DNA from: Schlegelella_A sp963778525
GTDB lineage: Bacteria; Pseudomonadota; Gammaproteobacteria; Burkholderiales; Burkholderiaceae_C
Direction: 5' to 3'
NCBI GenBank assembly: GCA_963778525.1
Contig: CAVZUJ010000010.1
Span: 13,048 to 77,047 of the forward strand
Length of the DNA: 64,000 nucleotides
This document shows positions 28,158 through 36,169 of the stretch, piece after piece (within the stretch, counting starts at the first letter, position 1; the number at the start of each line of letters is the position of its first letter). Position numbers and translations under genes: made by a program. Under the pieces are notes generated by a model. It was not told where the DNA came from. It made no database searches and was given only the letters and a program-made list of their open reading frames with translations.

Positions 28158-28721
28158 GTGGATCTGCTCGGATATCTGCGTACTCAGGTGCATGCCAACC
28201 GGCTCGCCAACCAGCGCCTGCATCACGTGATGCGAACGCTCTCGCGCGAGGAATACCAGGCGCCGCGCACGAGCTTTTTCCCGAGTCTGGCGAAGACGCT
28301 CGATCACATCCTCGCCGTCGATCTCTACTACCTCGCGGCCTTGCACGGCGAAGCCGACATGGAGCGGCAATGGCGCGAGGCGCCCAAGTGCAGCACCGTC
28401 GCCGAGCTCGCGCAGGCCCAGGCCGCCGCCGATCTGCGCTTCGTGACCCACGTCGGCGGGCTCTCTGCCGCCGGGCTCGACGAGGTCGTCGCGCTCGATC
28501 GCAGGGAAGGCCGGATCCAGCGCGAGCGGCGCGGCCACGTCATCGCCCATCTGCTGCAGCATCAGGTTCACCACCGCGGCCAGGCGCATGCGATGCTGGC
28601 CGGCACGAACGTGAAGCCGCCGCCGCTCGACGAATTCCTGATGCCGAGCGAGGCACATCTGCGCGAGGCCGACGTGAAAGCGGAGGGCTGGACCGAAGCG
28701 TCGCTGTTCGGCTCGCCCTGA
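28158..28721 (+). CDS. DinB-family protein
   Basis: 187 residues, four-helix DinB/YfiT-like fold. Possible metal ligands are His in TLDHILAVD near residue 55 and in HQVHHRGQAHAML near residues 137-147. Start taken as GTG 28158 (VDLLGYLRTQVHANRLAN) with GAGG 8-10 bp upstream. No ATG is available nearby. Lies between a GST-kappa-like gene and an acyl-CoA dehydrogenase. Enzymatic role unknown; some DinB relatives are thiol-dependent transferases or isomerases. Confidence 0.82.
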   Translation: MDLLGYLRTQVHANRLANQRLHHVMRTLSREEYQAPRTSFFPSLAKTLDHILAVDLYYLAALHGEADMERQWREAPKCSTVAELAQAQAAADLRFVTHVGGLSAAGLDEVVALDRREGRIQRERRGHVIAHLLQHQVHHRGQAHAMLAGTNVKPPPLDEFLMPSEAHLREADVKAEGWTEASLFGSP

Positions 28722-28735
28722 GAATCGACGCCTTC

Positions 28736-29875
28736 ATGGAAAACATCTACCTCAGCCCCGAGCACGAGTTGTTGCGCGAGCAGATCGCGCGTTTCGTGGC
28801 ACGCGAGGTCGAGCCGCACGCGCTGGCCTGGGAAGAAGCGGGCAGCACGCCGCGCGAGGTGCTGCGCAAGCTCGGCAACGCCGGCCTGTTCGGTCTGATG
28901 TACGAGGAAGCCTACGGCGGCGCGGCGGCCGATGCGCTGACCAATCTCGTCTTCGCCGAAGCGCTGTCGCAGTCGACCTTCGGCGGCTTCATCATCACCG
29001 TGCTCGTGCACACCGACATGGCCAGCCCGCACCTGCACCATGCCGGCACGCCGGCGCAGAAGGCACGCTATCTGCCCGGCGTGACGGCGGGCGAGACGAT
29101 CACCGCCGTCGGCATCACCGAGCCGGGCGCCGGCTCCGACGTCGCCGGCATCCGCAGCACGGCCAAGCGCTCGGCCGACGGCAGCGAATGGGTGCTCAAC
29201 GGCACGAAGCTCTTCATCACCAATGGCGTGCTGGCCGACCTCTACTTCATCGCCGCGAAGACCGGCGAAGGCCGGCATGCGATGTCGATGTTCATCGTCG
29301 AGAAGGGCACGCCGGGCTTTCGGGTCGGCCGCGCGCTCGACAAGTCGGGCTGGCTCTCGTCCGACACCGCCGAGCTGGTGTTCGAGGACTGCCGCATTCC
29401 CGCGGGCAACCTGCTCGGCGAGGAGAACCGCGGCTTCTACTCGGTGATGAAGAACTTCCAGACCGAGCGCATCGCCCTGGCCGCGATGGCCGTCGGCCAC
29501 TGCACCCAGGCGCTGCGCGTCACGCTCGAGCACGTGCGCGAGCGCAAGGCCTTCGGCTCGACCTTGTTCGACAAGCAGGTCATCCGCCAGCGCCTGGCCA
29601 TGTTCGATGCCAAGGTGCGCGCCGCGCGCGCCTTCATGTACCACTGCGCCTGGCGGGTGACGCAGGGCCACGACGTGGTCCAGGAGGTCTCGATGCTGAA
29701 GGCGCTGACGGGCGAGCTGGTCAACGAGGTCGTCGCTGGCTGCCAGCAGTTCCACGGCGGCATGGGCTACATGCGCGGCACCGTGATCGAACGGCTCTGG
29801 CGCGACGCGCGGGTGCTCGCGATCGGCGGCGGCGCCACGGAGGTGATGCTCGATGAAGTCGCCAAGCGTTACTGA
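28736..29875 (+). CDS. Acyl-CoA dehydrogenase (intact)
   Basis: 379 residues, no frameshift. ITEPGAGSDVAGIRSTA marks the FAD/substrate region, followed by GWLSSDTAELVFEDCRIPAG. C-terminal QFHGGMGYMRGTVIERLWRD and IGGGATEVM follow. The usual catalytic YEGT is replaced by IGGGATEV, so the canonical Glu (position 376 in medium-chain enzymes) is absent here. Isovaleryl- and long-chain enzymes place the base elsewhere, so activity is still possible. Overlaps the next gene by 23 bp. Confidence 0.92.
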   Translation: MENIYLSPEHELLREQIARFVAREVEPHALAWEEAGSTPREVLRKLGNAGLFGLMYEEAYGGAAADALTNLVFAEALSQSTFGGFIITVLVHTDMASPHLHHAGTPAQKARYLPGVTAGETITAVGITEPGAGSDVAGIRSTAKRSADGSEWVLNGTKLFITNGVLADLYFIAAKTGEGRHAMSMFIVEKGTPGFRVGRALDKSGWLSSDTAELVFEDCRIPAGNLLGEENRGFYSVMKNFQTERIALAAMAVGHCTQALRVTLEHVRERKAFGSTLFDKQVIRQRLAMFDAKVRAARAFMYHCAWRVTQGHDVVQEVSMLKALTGELVNEVVAGCQQFHGGMGYMRGTVIERLWRDARVLAIGGGATEVMLDEVAKRY

Positions 29876-30389
29876 TTTCCGCGCCTACTTCCAGACGCTG
29901 GCGCGCTACAACGCCTGGGCGACGCGCCGGCTCTGCGAGCACGTCGATGCGCTCGGCGAGAACGACTATCGGCGCGACGCCGGGCTCTTCTTCAAGAGCA
30001 TCCACGGCACCCTGAACCACCTGCTCGTGGCCGAGCATCGCGTCTGGTTTCCGCGCTTCGCCGAAGGCATCTCGAACAGCGTCGCCCTGAACGAGGAAGT
30101 GGAGTCCGACCGGGTTCGGCTGCGCGCGCTGCTGCTCGACGCGGTGGCGCGCTGGCAGCCGCTGATCGATTCGTTCGATGCCGGCCGCTTCGTCGGCACG
30201 CTCGACTACAAGACGACCCAGGGCGTGCCGCAGTCGCTGCCCTTTGCGCCCACGCTCGGCCACGTCTTCAACCATGCCACGCATCATCGCGGCCAGATCA
30301 CCGCTGCCATCACTGCCCTGGGCCAACCCGGACCGGAGCTCGACATGGTGATGATGCTGCAAGCCGAAAGCAGAGGACTGACGCCATGA
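29853..30389 (+). CDS. Second DinB-family protein
   Basis: 178 residues. Begins inside the end of the acyl-CoA dehydrogenase gene and ends 4 bp inside the enoyl-CoA hydratase gene. Predicted three-His metal site: His in HGTLNHLLVAEH (about residues 50-60) plus HATHHRGQ (about 141-148). Sequence differs clearly from the DinB protein at 28158, so it is a second family member and not a recent duplicate. Function unknown; co-translation with acyl-CoA genes suggests a thiol-related role. Confidence 0.85.
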   Translation: MKSPSVTDFRAYFQTLARYNAWATRRLCEHVDALGENDYRRDAGLFFKSIHGTLNHLLVAEHRVWFPRFAEGISNSVALNEEVESDRVRLRALLLDAVARWQPLIDSFDAGRFVGTLDYKTTQGVPQSLPFAPTLGHVFNHATHHRGQITAAITALGQPGPELDMVMMLQAESRGLTP

Positions 30390-31183
30390 CCGACCCGACC
30401 ACGATCCGTATCGAGCGCGCCGGCCCGGTCGCCCGTGTCTGGCTCGACCGGCCCGACGTGCGCAACGCCCTCAACGGCGTGCTCATCCGCGAGCTGGCCG
30501 CGGCCTTCGCCGCGCTCTCGGCCGAAGACTCGGGCGTGCGCGCGATCGTGCTCGGCGGCAGCGGCAAGGCTTTTTGCGCCGGCGCCGACCTGGCCTTCAT
30601 GCGCGAGGTCGGCAACTACACCTGGGAGCAGAACCGGGCCGACGCCGAGGTGCTGGCCGAGATGCTGTGGACGCTGTACCGCTGCCCGATCCCGGTGGTG
30701 GCGCGCATCCACGGCGACTGCTATGCCGGCGGCCTCGGCATCGCCTCGGTCTGCGACATTCGAATCGCCGCCGACGTGGCCACCTTCTGCCTCAGCGAAG
30801 CGAGGCTCGGTCTCTTGCCGGCGACGATCAGCCCCTACGTCGTGCGCGCCCTGGGCGAGCAGGCATCGAAGCGCTACTTCGTGACGGCCGAGCGCTTCAG
30901 CGCCGCCGAGGCGAAAGCGATGGGCTTCGCGCACGAGGTCTGCAGCGCCGACGAGCTCGATGCCAAGGTCGATGCGATGGTGGCCCTTCTGGTTGCCAAC
31001 GGGCCGATGGCCACGCGCGCCTGCAAGCAACTGGTGCACGACGTTGCCGGCCACGAGATCACGCCGGCCCTGCGCGCCGAAACGGCTCGCCGCATTGCCG
31101 ACATCCGCGCCAGCGCCGAAGGCAAGGAAGGCGTGCAGAGCTTTCTCGAGAAGAGAAAGCCGGCCTGGGTCGAGAAGAGCTAG
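30386..31183 (+). CDS. liuC: Enoyl-CoA hydratase/isomerase, probably methylglutaconyl-CoA hydratase
   Basis: 265 residues, crotonase fold. Oxyanion-hole segments GGSGKAFCAGADLAFM and HGDCYAGGLGIASVCDIRIA, then ARLGLLPATISPYVVRALG with the conserved Glu/Pro region. LiuC is the step before HMG-CoA lyase in leucine breakdown, and an HMG-CoA lyase gene lies 650 bp downstream, which supports that assignment. The symbol rests on context plus family resemblance. Confidence 0.88.
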   Translation: MTDPTTIRIERAGPVARVWLDRPDVRNALNGVLIRELAAAFAALSAEDSGVRAIVLGGSGKAFCAGADLAFMREVGNYTWEQNRADAEVLAEMLWTLYRCPIPVVARIHGDCYAGGLGIASVCDIRIAADVATFCLSEARLGLLPATISPYVVRALGEQASKRYFVTAERFSAAEAKAMGFAHEVCSADELDAKVDAMVALLVANGPMATRACKQLVHDVAGHEITPALRAETARRIADIRASAEGKEGVQSFLEKRKPAWVEKS

Positions 31184-31201
31184 AGGATCCGGAGGCCCGC
31201 C

Positions 31202-31837
31202 TTGAACCCCGACCTGACGCATCTCGTCGCCGTCGCCGCCGCCCTCGGCTGGGCCAGCGGCCTGCGCTTGTACGCGGTGGTCTTTCTCACCGGCGCGGCC
31301 GGCGCGCTCGGCTGGGTCGACCTGCCCGGCGGCCTGCATCTGCTCGAGAGCCCCTGGATGCTCGGCGCGAGCGGCCTGATGCTGTTCGTCGAATTCTTCG
31401 TCGACAAGATTCCGGGTCTCGACACCCTGTGGGATGCCTTGCACACGCTGATCCGGATCCCGGCCGGCGCGCTCCTCGCGGCCAGCGTGTTCGGTGGCGA
31501 TCAGGCGAGCTGGGTCGCCGGCGCGGCACTGCTGGGCGGCACGCTCGCCGCCACCAGCCACGCCACCAAGGCGACGGCGCGGGCGGCCGTGAACACCTCG
31601 CCGGAGCCGTTCTCCAACATCGCCATGTCGCTGCTCGGCGACGGCATCGTGCCGCTCGCCCTCTGGCTGTCGTGGGCCCATCCGGTGGCGTTCCTGGTGC
31701 TGCTGGCGGCGCTCCTCGTCGTCATGGTCGCCACCCTGTGCCTGCTGTGGAAGTTTCTCCGCCTGGTGGCAGGCAGCTTCACGCGGCGCTATCGTCAGCC
31801 GATGTCGCCCCCCGCTCGACTCGAGGTGCATCGATGA
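31202..31837 (+). CDS. DUF4126 membrane protein
   Basis: 211 residues with five or six hydrophobic segments. It contains the DUF4126 hallmark GWASGLRLYAVVFLTGAAG near the N-terminus and SHATKATARAAVNTSPEPFS in the middle. Start is TTG 31202, supported by GGAGG 7 bp upstream. Ends overlapping the HMG-CoA lyase gene by 4 bp. No known function. Confidence 0.88.
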   Translation: MNPDLTHLVAVAAALGWASGLRLYAVVFLTGAAGALGWVDLPGGLHLLESPWMLGASGLMLFVEFFVDKIPGLDTLWDALHTLIRIPAGALLAASVFGGDQASWVAGAALLGGTLAATSHATKATARAAVNTSPEPFSNIAMSLLGDGIVPLALWLSWAHPVAFLVLLAALLVVMVATLCLLWKFLRLVAGSFTRRYRQPMSPPARLEVHR

Positions 31838-32781
31838 CTTCGCTCCCTTCCCGCGTCACCCTCGTCGACGTCGGCCCGCGCGACGGCCTGCAGAACGAGA
31901 AGCAGAGGGTCGATGCCTCGGTCAAGATCGAGCTCGTCCATCGCCTGCAGGCCGCCGGCCTGAAGGAGATCGAGGTCACCAGCTTCGTCAGCCCGAAATG
32001 GGTGCCGCAGATGGCCGACAACGCCGCCGTGCTGGCCGGCATCGCGCGCCGGCCCGGCGTGCGCTACTCGGTGCTGGTGCCGAACATGAAGGGGCTCGAC
32101 GCCGCGCTCTCGGCGCCGCGCACGGAGTGGCCCGACGAGATCGTCGTCTTCGCTGCGGCGACCGAGGCCTTCAGCCAGAAGAACATCAACTGCTCGATCG
32201 CCGAGAGCGTCGAGCGCTTCCGCCCGGTCGTCGCGGCCGCCAAGCAGCACGGCATCAAGGTGCGCAGCGCCGTCTCGTGCGCGCTCGGCTGTCCGTACCA
32301 GGGCGAGGTGACGGCCGACGAGGTCGAGCGCGTGGTCAGGCTGATGAAGGAGATCGGTGTCGACCATTGCGGCATCGCCGACACCATCGGCGTCGGCACG
32401 CCGAAGCGGGTGCAGGCGGCGATGGAACGGGCGCTCAAGCACTTTGCGCTCGCCGAGGTGAGCGGCCATTTCCACGACACCTATGCGCAGGGCGTGGGCA
32501 ACGTCTACGCGGCGATGGAAGTCGGCATCGCCACCTTCGACGCCAGCATCGCCGGCCTCGGCGGCTGTCCCTACGCCAAGGGCGCGACCGGCAACGTCGC
32601 GACCGAAGACGTGCTCTTCATGCTGAACGGCCTCGGCATCGAGACGGGCGTTGCGATCGATGGGCTGGTCGATGCGGCGGCGTTCATTTCAGGCGTCCTC
32701 GGCAGAAAGCCGGTGTCGCGCTCGGCGAACGCCTTGCTGGCGAAGCGCGCGGCCGCGACAAGCTCCACGCCGTCGGCTTGA
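31834..32781 (+). CDS. mvaB: Hydroxymethylglutaryl-CoA lyase
   Basis: 315 residues. Splits HMG-CoA into acetoacetate and acetyl-CoA, the last leucine-specific step. Motifs: VDVGPRDGLQNEK (Arg and Asp of the active site), GHFHDTYAQG (metal-binding HxH) and the signature GLGGCPYAKGATGNVATED with the catalytic Cys. Full length and in frame. Overlaps the DUF4126 stop (ATGA). It is the last gene of the catabolic block; the next gene is convergent. Confidence 0.96.
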   Translation: MTSLPSRVTLVDVGPRDGLQNEKQRVDASVKIELVHRLQAAGLKEIEVTSFVSPKWVPQMADNAAVLAGIARRPGVRYSVLVPNMKGLDAALSAPRTEWPDEIVVFAAATEAFSQKNINCSIAESVERFRPVVAAAKQHGIKVRSAVSCALGCPYQGEVTADEVERVVRLMKEIGVDHCGIADTIGVGTPKRVQAAMERALKHFALAEVSGHFHDTYAQGVGNVYAAMEVGIATFDASIAGLGGCPYAKGATGNVATEDVLFMLNGLGIETGVAIDGLVDAAAFISGVLGRKPVSRSANALLAKRAAATSSTPSA

Positions 32782-32827
32782 GCGCAGCGAAGGGACGCGC
32801 CTTCGGCGGCTGAAAGGCGACGAGCGC

Positions 32828-35800
32828 TCAGGCCGATCCGCCGAGGATCTCGGCGTGCACCGGGTTGCGCTGCAGGAAGCTGTCGCGAAACTCGGCGGGC
32901 ACGGACGAATGCGCACGCTGCCGCAGCCAGGCGGCGGCGCGCTCCGCTTGGCGTGTCGCATCGGCCGGCTGCCCGAGAGCGCGCGAAGCCCGCGCCAGCC
33001 ACAGACCGCACAGCGCCGGCATGACAGCGGCGCTGTCGCCGCCGAGGAGAACCTCGGCGCGCGCGCCATTCGCCTCGGCCGCCGGCGCGTTGCCCTCCCG
33101 AGCCCACAGCCAGGCCTGCAGCGCGTGCAGCGGGCCGAGCTGCTCGTGCAGACCTTCCGGCTCGCAGCGCTCGATCAGCAGGGCGCAATCGGCCACCGTC
33201 GCCTCGGACCGAAGGCTGCGCCCGGCGGCCAGCATCAGCTCGCAGCCGATGAGCAGGTTTTCCGAATGCATCGCCGCTTCGAGAGCGGCGGCGGTGGCGA
33301 AGCCGGTGGACGTGGCGAGCGCATAGCCCCAGCGCAGCAGCAGCGTGCGTTGGCGCGTCCGCGCCGAGAACTGCGAAGCCGCCGCAAACGCCTCGATGTG
33401 CCGATGCGCGAGCTCGGGCCGGCCGAGGTCGAGGTAGATCTCGGCGAGCGTCTCGGCCAGCCGCTGCTGCGGATCGCCTTGCGGTCCGAGGCCGGGCTGA
33501 AGCTCCTCGATGACGGCAAGCGCCTCGCCCCAATGGCCGCAACGGCGCTGCACGTCGGCGACGATGCGAATGTTCGCGGCCAGGTCGATGCCGATCATGT
33601 CGGTGTTGCGCAGCGCCTCGAGGGCCCGGCGTGCGGTCATGCCGGCCGCATCGAATCGGCCCAGATGGGTCTCGCACAGGGCCACGCGCGCCAGCAGCAT
33701 CGCCAGCGTCTGCGACGAGCGCGAACCGAGCCGCTGCTGCAGCGCCTGCAGCTCGCTCAGCGCGTAGCGAGCCTGCCCGGTCCACAGGCGCATCAGATTC
33801 GTGTTCATCTCGACGCTGAGGGCGCGCGTCTCGCGGCCGATGCTGCGCTGCAATGCGGCCGTCTGCTCGAGCAGTTGCACGGCTTCGCCGAGCCGCCCGT
33901 CGTGGGCGGCGTAGTAGCCCTTGGCGAACCGGCACTCGCCTTCGACGATGCGGTCTTCGCTTGTCACCGCCAAGGCCAGCGCGCTGTCGATCAGCTTCAG
34001 GAAGCCGACGTCGTCGCCGCACTTGTGCAGGTCGATGGCGCGAAACAAGGTCACACGAGCCTGCTGCGATGGCGTGCGCACCAGGGGCGCCATCCGTTCG
34101 ACGGCCTCGTTGAGCGCGGCCAGCGGCCCGAGCTCGGTCAGCGACTCGGCGCAATCGAAGAGCAGATCGAACGCGGCGTCGGGCCGGCCGCGCGCCAGCT
34201 CGATTGCCGCGGCCCGAAAGAACGCCTCGCGCGTTTCCCGGCTGCGTCCGAGCTGCCACGCTTGCCGCGCCGCGCTTGCCAGATGCGGCACAGCAGCCGC
34301 CTCGTCGCCGGCGCTCAGCAGGTGATGCGCGAGCCGCGCCGCGCTCGCGCCATGCTGCGCCAGGTGGACGGCGACGCGCCCGTGCAGCACCTCGGCGATC
34401 GGCCGCGGCAGGAGTCGATGCGCGGCCTCGCCGATCAGGTCGTGCATGAAGCCGCGCGCATCGAGCAGGCCCTGGCGCTCGAGCGCGTGCCAGGCATCGG
34501 CCAGCTCGAGCACGTCGCGCCGGCTGACCGCGGCGGCCAGCCCGGCATCGAATTGATTGCCGGCGACCGAGGCGATGCGCACGAGCAGCAGGCCGTCGGC
34601 GGGCAAGGCCAGGAGGCGCTGCTCGAGCAGCTCGGTCACGCGGGCCGGCGCTTCGAGCTGGTCGGCGCGCAGGTGGCCGTGCTTCTCGAGCGAATGGCGG
34701 ATCGTCTCGAGCAGGTGCAGCGGATTGCCGCCGATCCGCCGCACCAGCGTCGCGGCGACGGCCTGCGCGTCGACCGAAGGCAGCGCCAGCGATTCGACGA
34801 AAGGTGCCACGGCAGCCGCGGCCAGCGGCTGCAAGGCCAGGCTCGTGACGTCGCTGCGCGCGTGCAGGCTGGCGATGCGGGCGGCCGCGACATCGCCATC
34901 CGGCCGCGACGCGAAGCCGAAGCGCAACGCCGCCAATCCCGGCCAGACGAGCAGCTCGTGCCAGGTGTCGACGCTGGCGTCATCGGCGAACTGCAGGTCG
35001 TCGAGCACGAGCGCGCCCAGGCCGCGGCCGCAGGCCGAACGCAGCAGGTCGGCGATGAACGGCGCCGCCGACCGCACGACAGGCACTTCGCCGGCGAGCG
35101 GACCGGACCATTGCGCAACGAAGCCGGCATAGGCCGGCAGCGCCGCCAGGGCGGGCCAGCGCTCGCGCAGGCGCCGGACCAGCCGGTCCAGGGTGGCCAG
35201 CGGCACCTTGTCGTCGCCAGGCCGGGCTCGCACGATCAACGCGCCCGGTTGCGACTGCACCGCGGCATCGAGCAGCCGGCTCTTGCCCGAGCCGGCCGGA
35301 CCGGCGACGACGAAGCGCAGCTGTGCCGCCCAGGCATTGCCGAGAGCGAGGACTTCGGCGTCGCGGCCGATGAGCTGCGGCGGCCGCAAGGCCGAGGCCG
35401 GCAGGGCCTGGCCGGGCAGCCAGGCGTGCGGGTGCGCCTGCTCGATCGTCTGCAGCACGGCCAGCGTCTCGCTCGAGGGCCGCGTGCCGACCTCGTCCTT
35501 CAGCGTGCGCTCGCAGCGATCGAAGGCGAGCAGGGCGGCAGCGCGGTCGCCGCGCAGGTAGTGCAGGCGCATCACATGGCGATGCGCGGCTTCGCTCAAG
35601 GGGTCGAGCTGCAGCAACGCTTCGGCGATCGGCAACGCCGCGGCAAGCTCGCCGCGCGCCTCGAGCGCACGAACCTGGTCTTCGAGGTCCTGCCGCGTCG
35701 CGCTGGCGCGGCGCCCGCGTTGCCGGCGCAGCCAATCGTCGAGCGCCGGCGCGTCGGGAAAGCACAGGTCGCCGAGCACGCTCTCGGACTCGGCGAGGTC

Positions 35801-36067
35801 GTGTTGCACGCCGTCGGCCAGGCGCAGGGCCACGCCGCCCGAGACCAGCGTGCCGCAGTGCTTCTTGAGATGGAAGAGGCGCTGGCGCAGGGTGTTGCGC
35901 GCCGCTTCGGGCTCGCTGCCGGGCCACAGCAGCTCGGCCAGCCGCGCGCGCGGCGTCGGCCCTTCGATCGCCAGCCAGGCCAGCAGCGCCGCGTCGCGCG
36001 GCGCCAGGGCGACGCTCGACCCCTCGGCAGGCGAGGCCAGCGCGAGGTCGGTCAGTTCGAGGTGCAT
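32828..36067 (-). CDS. SARP/AfsR-like regulator: DNA-binding BTAD-AAA-TPR protein
   Basis: 1079 residues. N-terminal winged helix (about 1-95: TPRARLAELLWPGSEPEAAR ... TLRQRLFHLKK), bacterial transcriptional activator domain (about 100-240: ALPIAEALLQLDPLSEAAHR), then an NB-ARC/AAA ATPase with Walker A GPAGSGKSR (about 253-261) and Walker B LGALVLDDLQFADD. A long helical TPR-like region fills residues about 500-1079. Start ATG 36067 (MHLELTDLALA) is used because the ORF extension to 36163 is Ala/Arg-rich and non-conserved. Adjacent to, and in the same direction as, the repeat lipoprotein gene. A heptamer direct repeat of SARP type lies before that gene. Confidence 0.9.
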   Translation of the reverse strand: MHLELTDLALASPAEGSSVALAPRDAALLAWLAIEGPTPRARLAELLWPGSEPEAARNTLRQRLFHLKKHCGTLVSGGVALRLADGVQHDLAESESVLGDLCFPDAPALDDWLRRQRGRRASATRQDLEDQVRALEARGELAAALPIAEALLQLDPLSEAAHRHVMRLHYLRGDRAAALLAFDRCERTLKDEVGTRPSSETLAVLQTIEQAHPHAWLPGQALPASALRPPQLIGRDAEVLALGNAWAAQLRFVVAGPAGSGKSRLLDAAVQSQPGALIVRARPGDDKVPLATLDRLVRRLRERWPALAALPAYAGFVAQWSGPLAGEVPVVRSAAPFIADLLRSACGRGLGALVLDDLQFADDASVDTWHELLVWPGLAALRFGFASRPDGDVAAARIASLHARSDVTSLALQPLAAAAVAPFVESLALPSVDAQAVAATLVRRIGGNPLHLLETIRHSLEKHGHLRADQLEAPARVTELLEQRLLALPADGLLLVRIASVAGNQFDAGLAAAVSRRDVLELADAWHALERQGLLDARGFMHDLIGEAAHRLLPRPIAEVLHGRVAVHLAQHGASAARLAHHLLSAGDEAAAVPHLASAARQAWQLGRSRETREAFFRAAAIELARGRPDAAFDLLFDCAESLTELGPLAALNEAVERMAPLVRTPSQQARVTLFRAIDLHKCGDDVGFLKLIDSALALAVTSEDRIVEGECRFAKGYYAAHDGRLGEAVQLLEQTAALQRSIGRETRALSVEMNTNLMRLWTGQARYALSELQALQQRLGSRSSQTLAMLLARVALCETHLGRFDAAGMTARRALEALRNTDMIGIDLAANIRIVADVQRRCGHWGEALAVIEELQPGLGPQGDPQQRLAETLAEIYLDLGRPELAHRHIEAFAAASQFSARTRQRTLLLRWGYALATSTGFATAAALEAAMHSENLLIGCELMLAAGRSLRSEATVADCALLIERCEPEGLHEQLGPLHALQAWLWAREGNAPAAEANGARAEVLLGGDSAAVMPALCGLWLARASRALGQPADATRQAERAAAWLRQRAHSSVPAEFRDSFLQRNPVHAEILGGSA

Positions 36068-36169
36068 GGCAGCCGCGGCCGCTCGCCGCGCAGTCCGCGG
36101 CGAGTGGCTCTTGGTGGTGGTCTCGATCGTAGCGACGAAAGCGGCCGCGCCGGCCACCTTCACGTCCGA

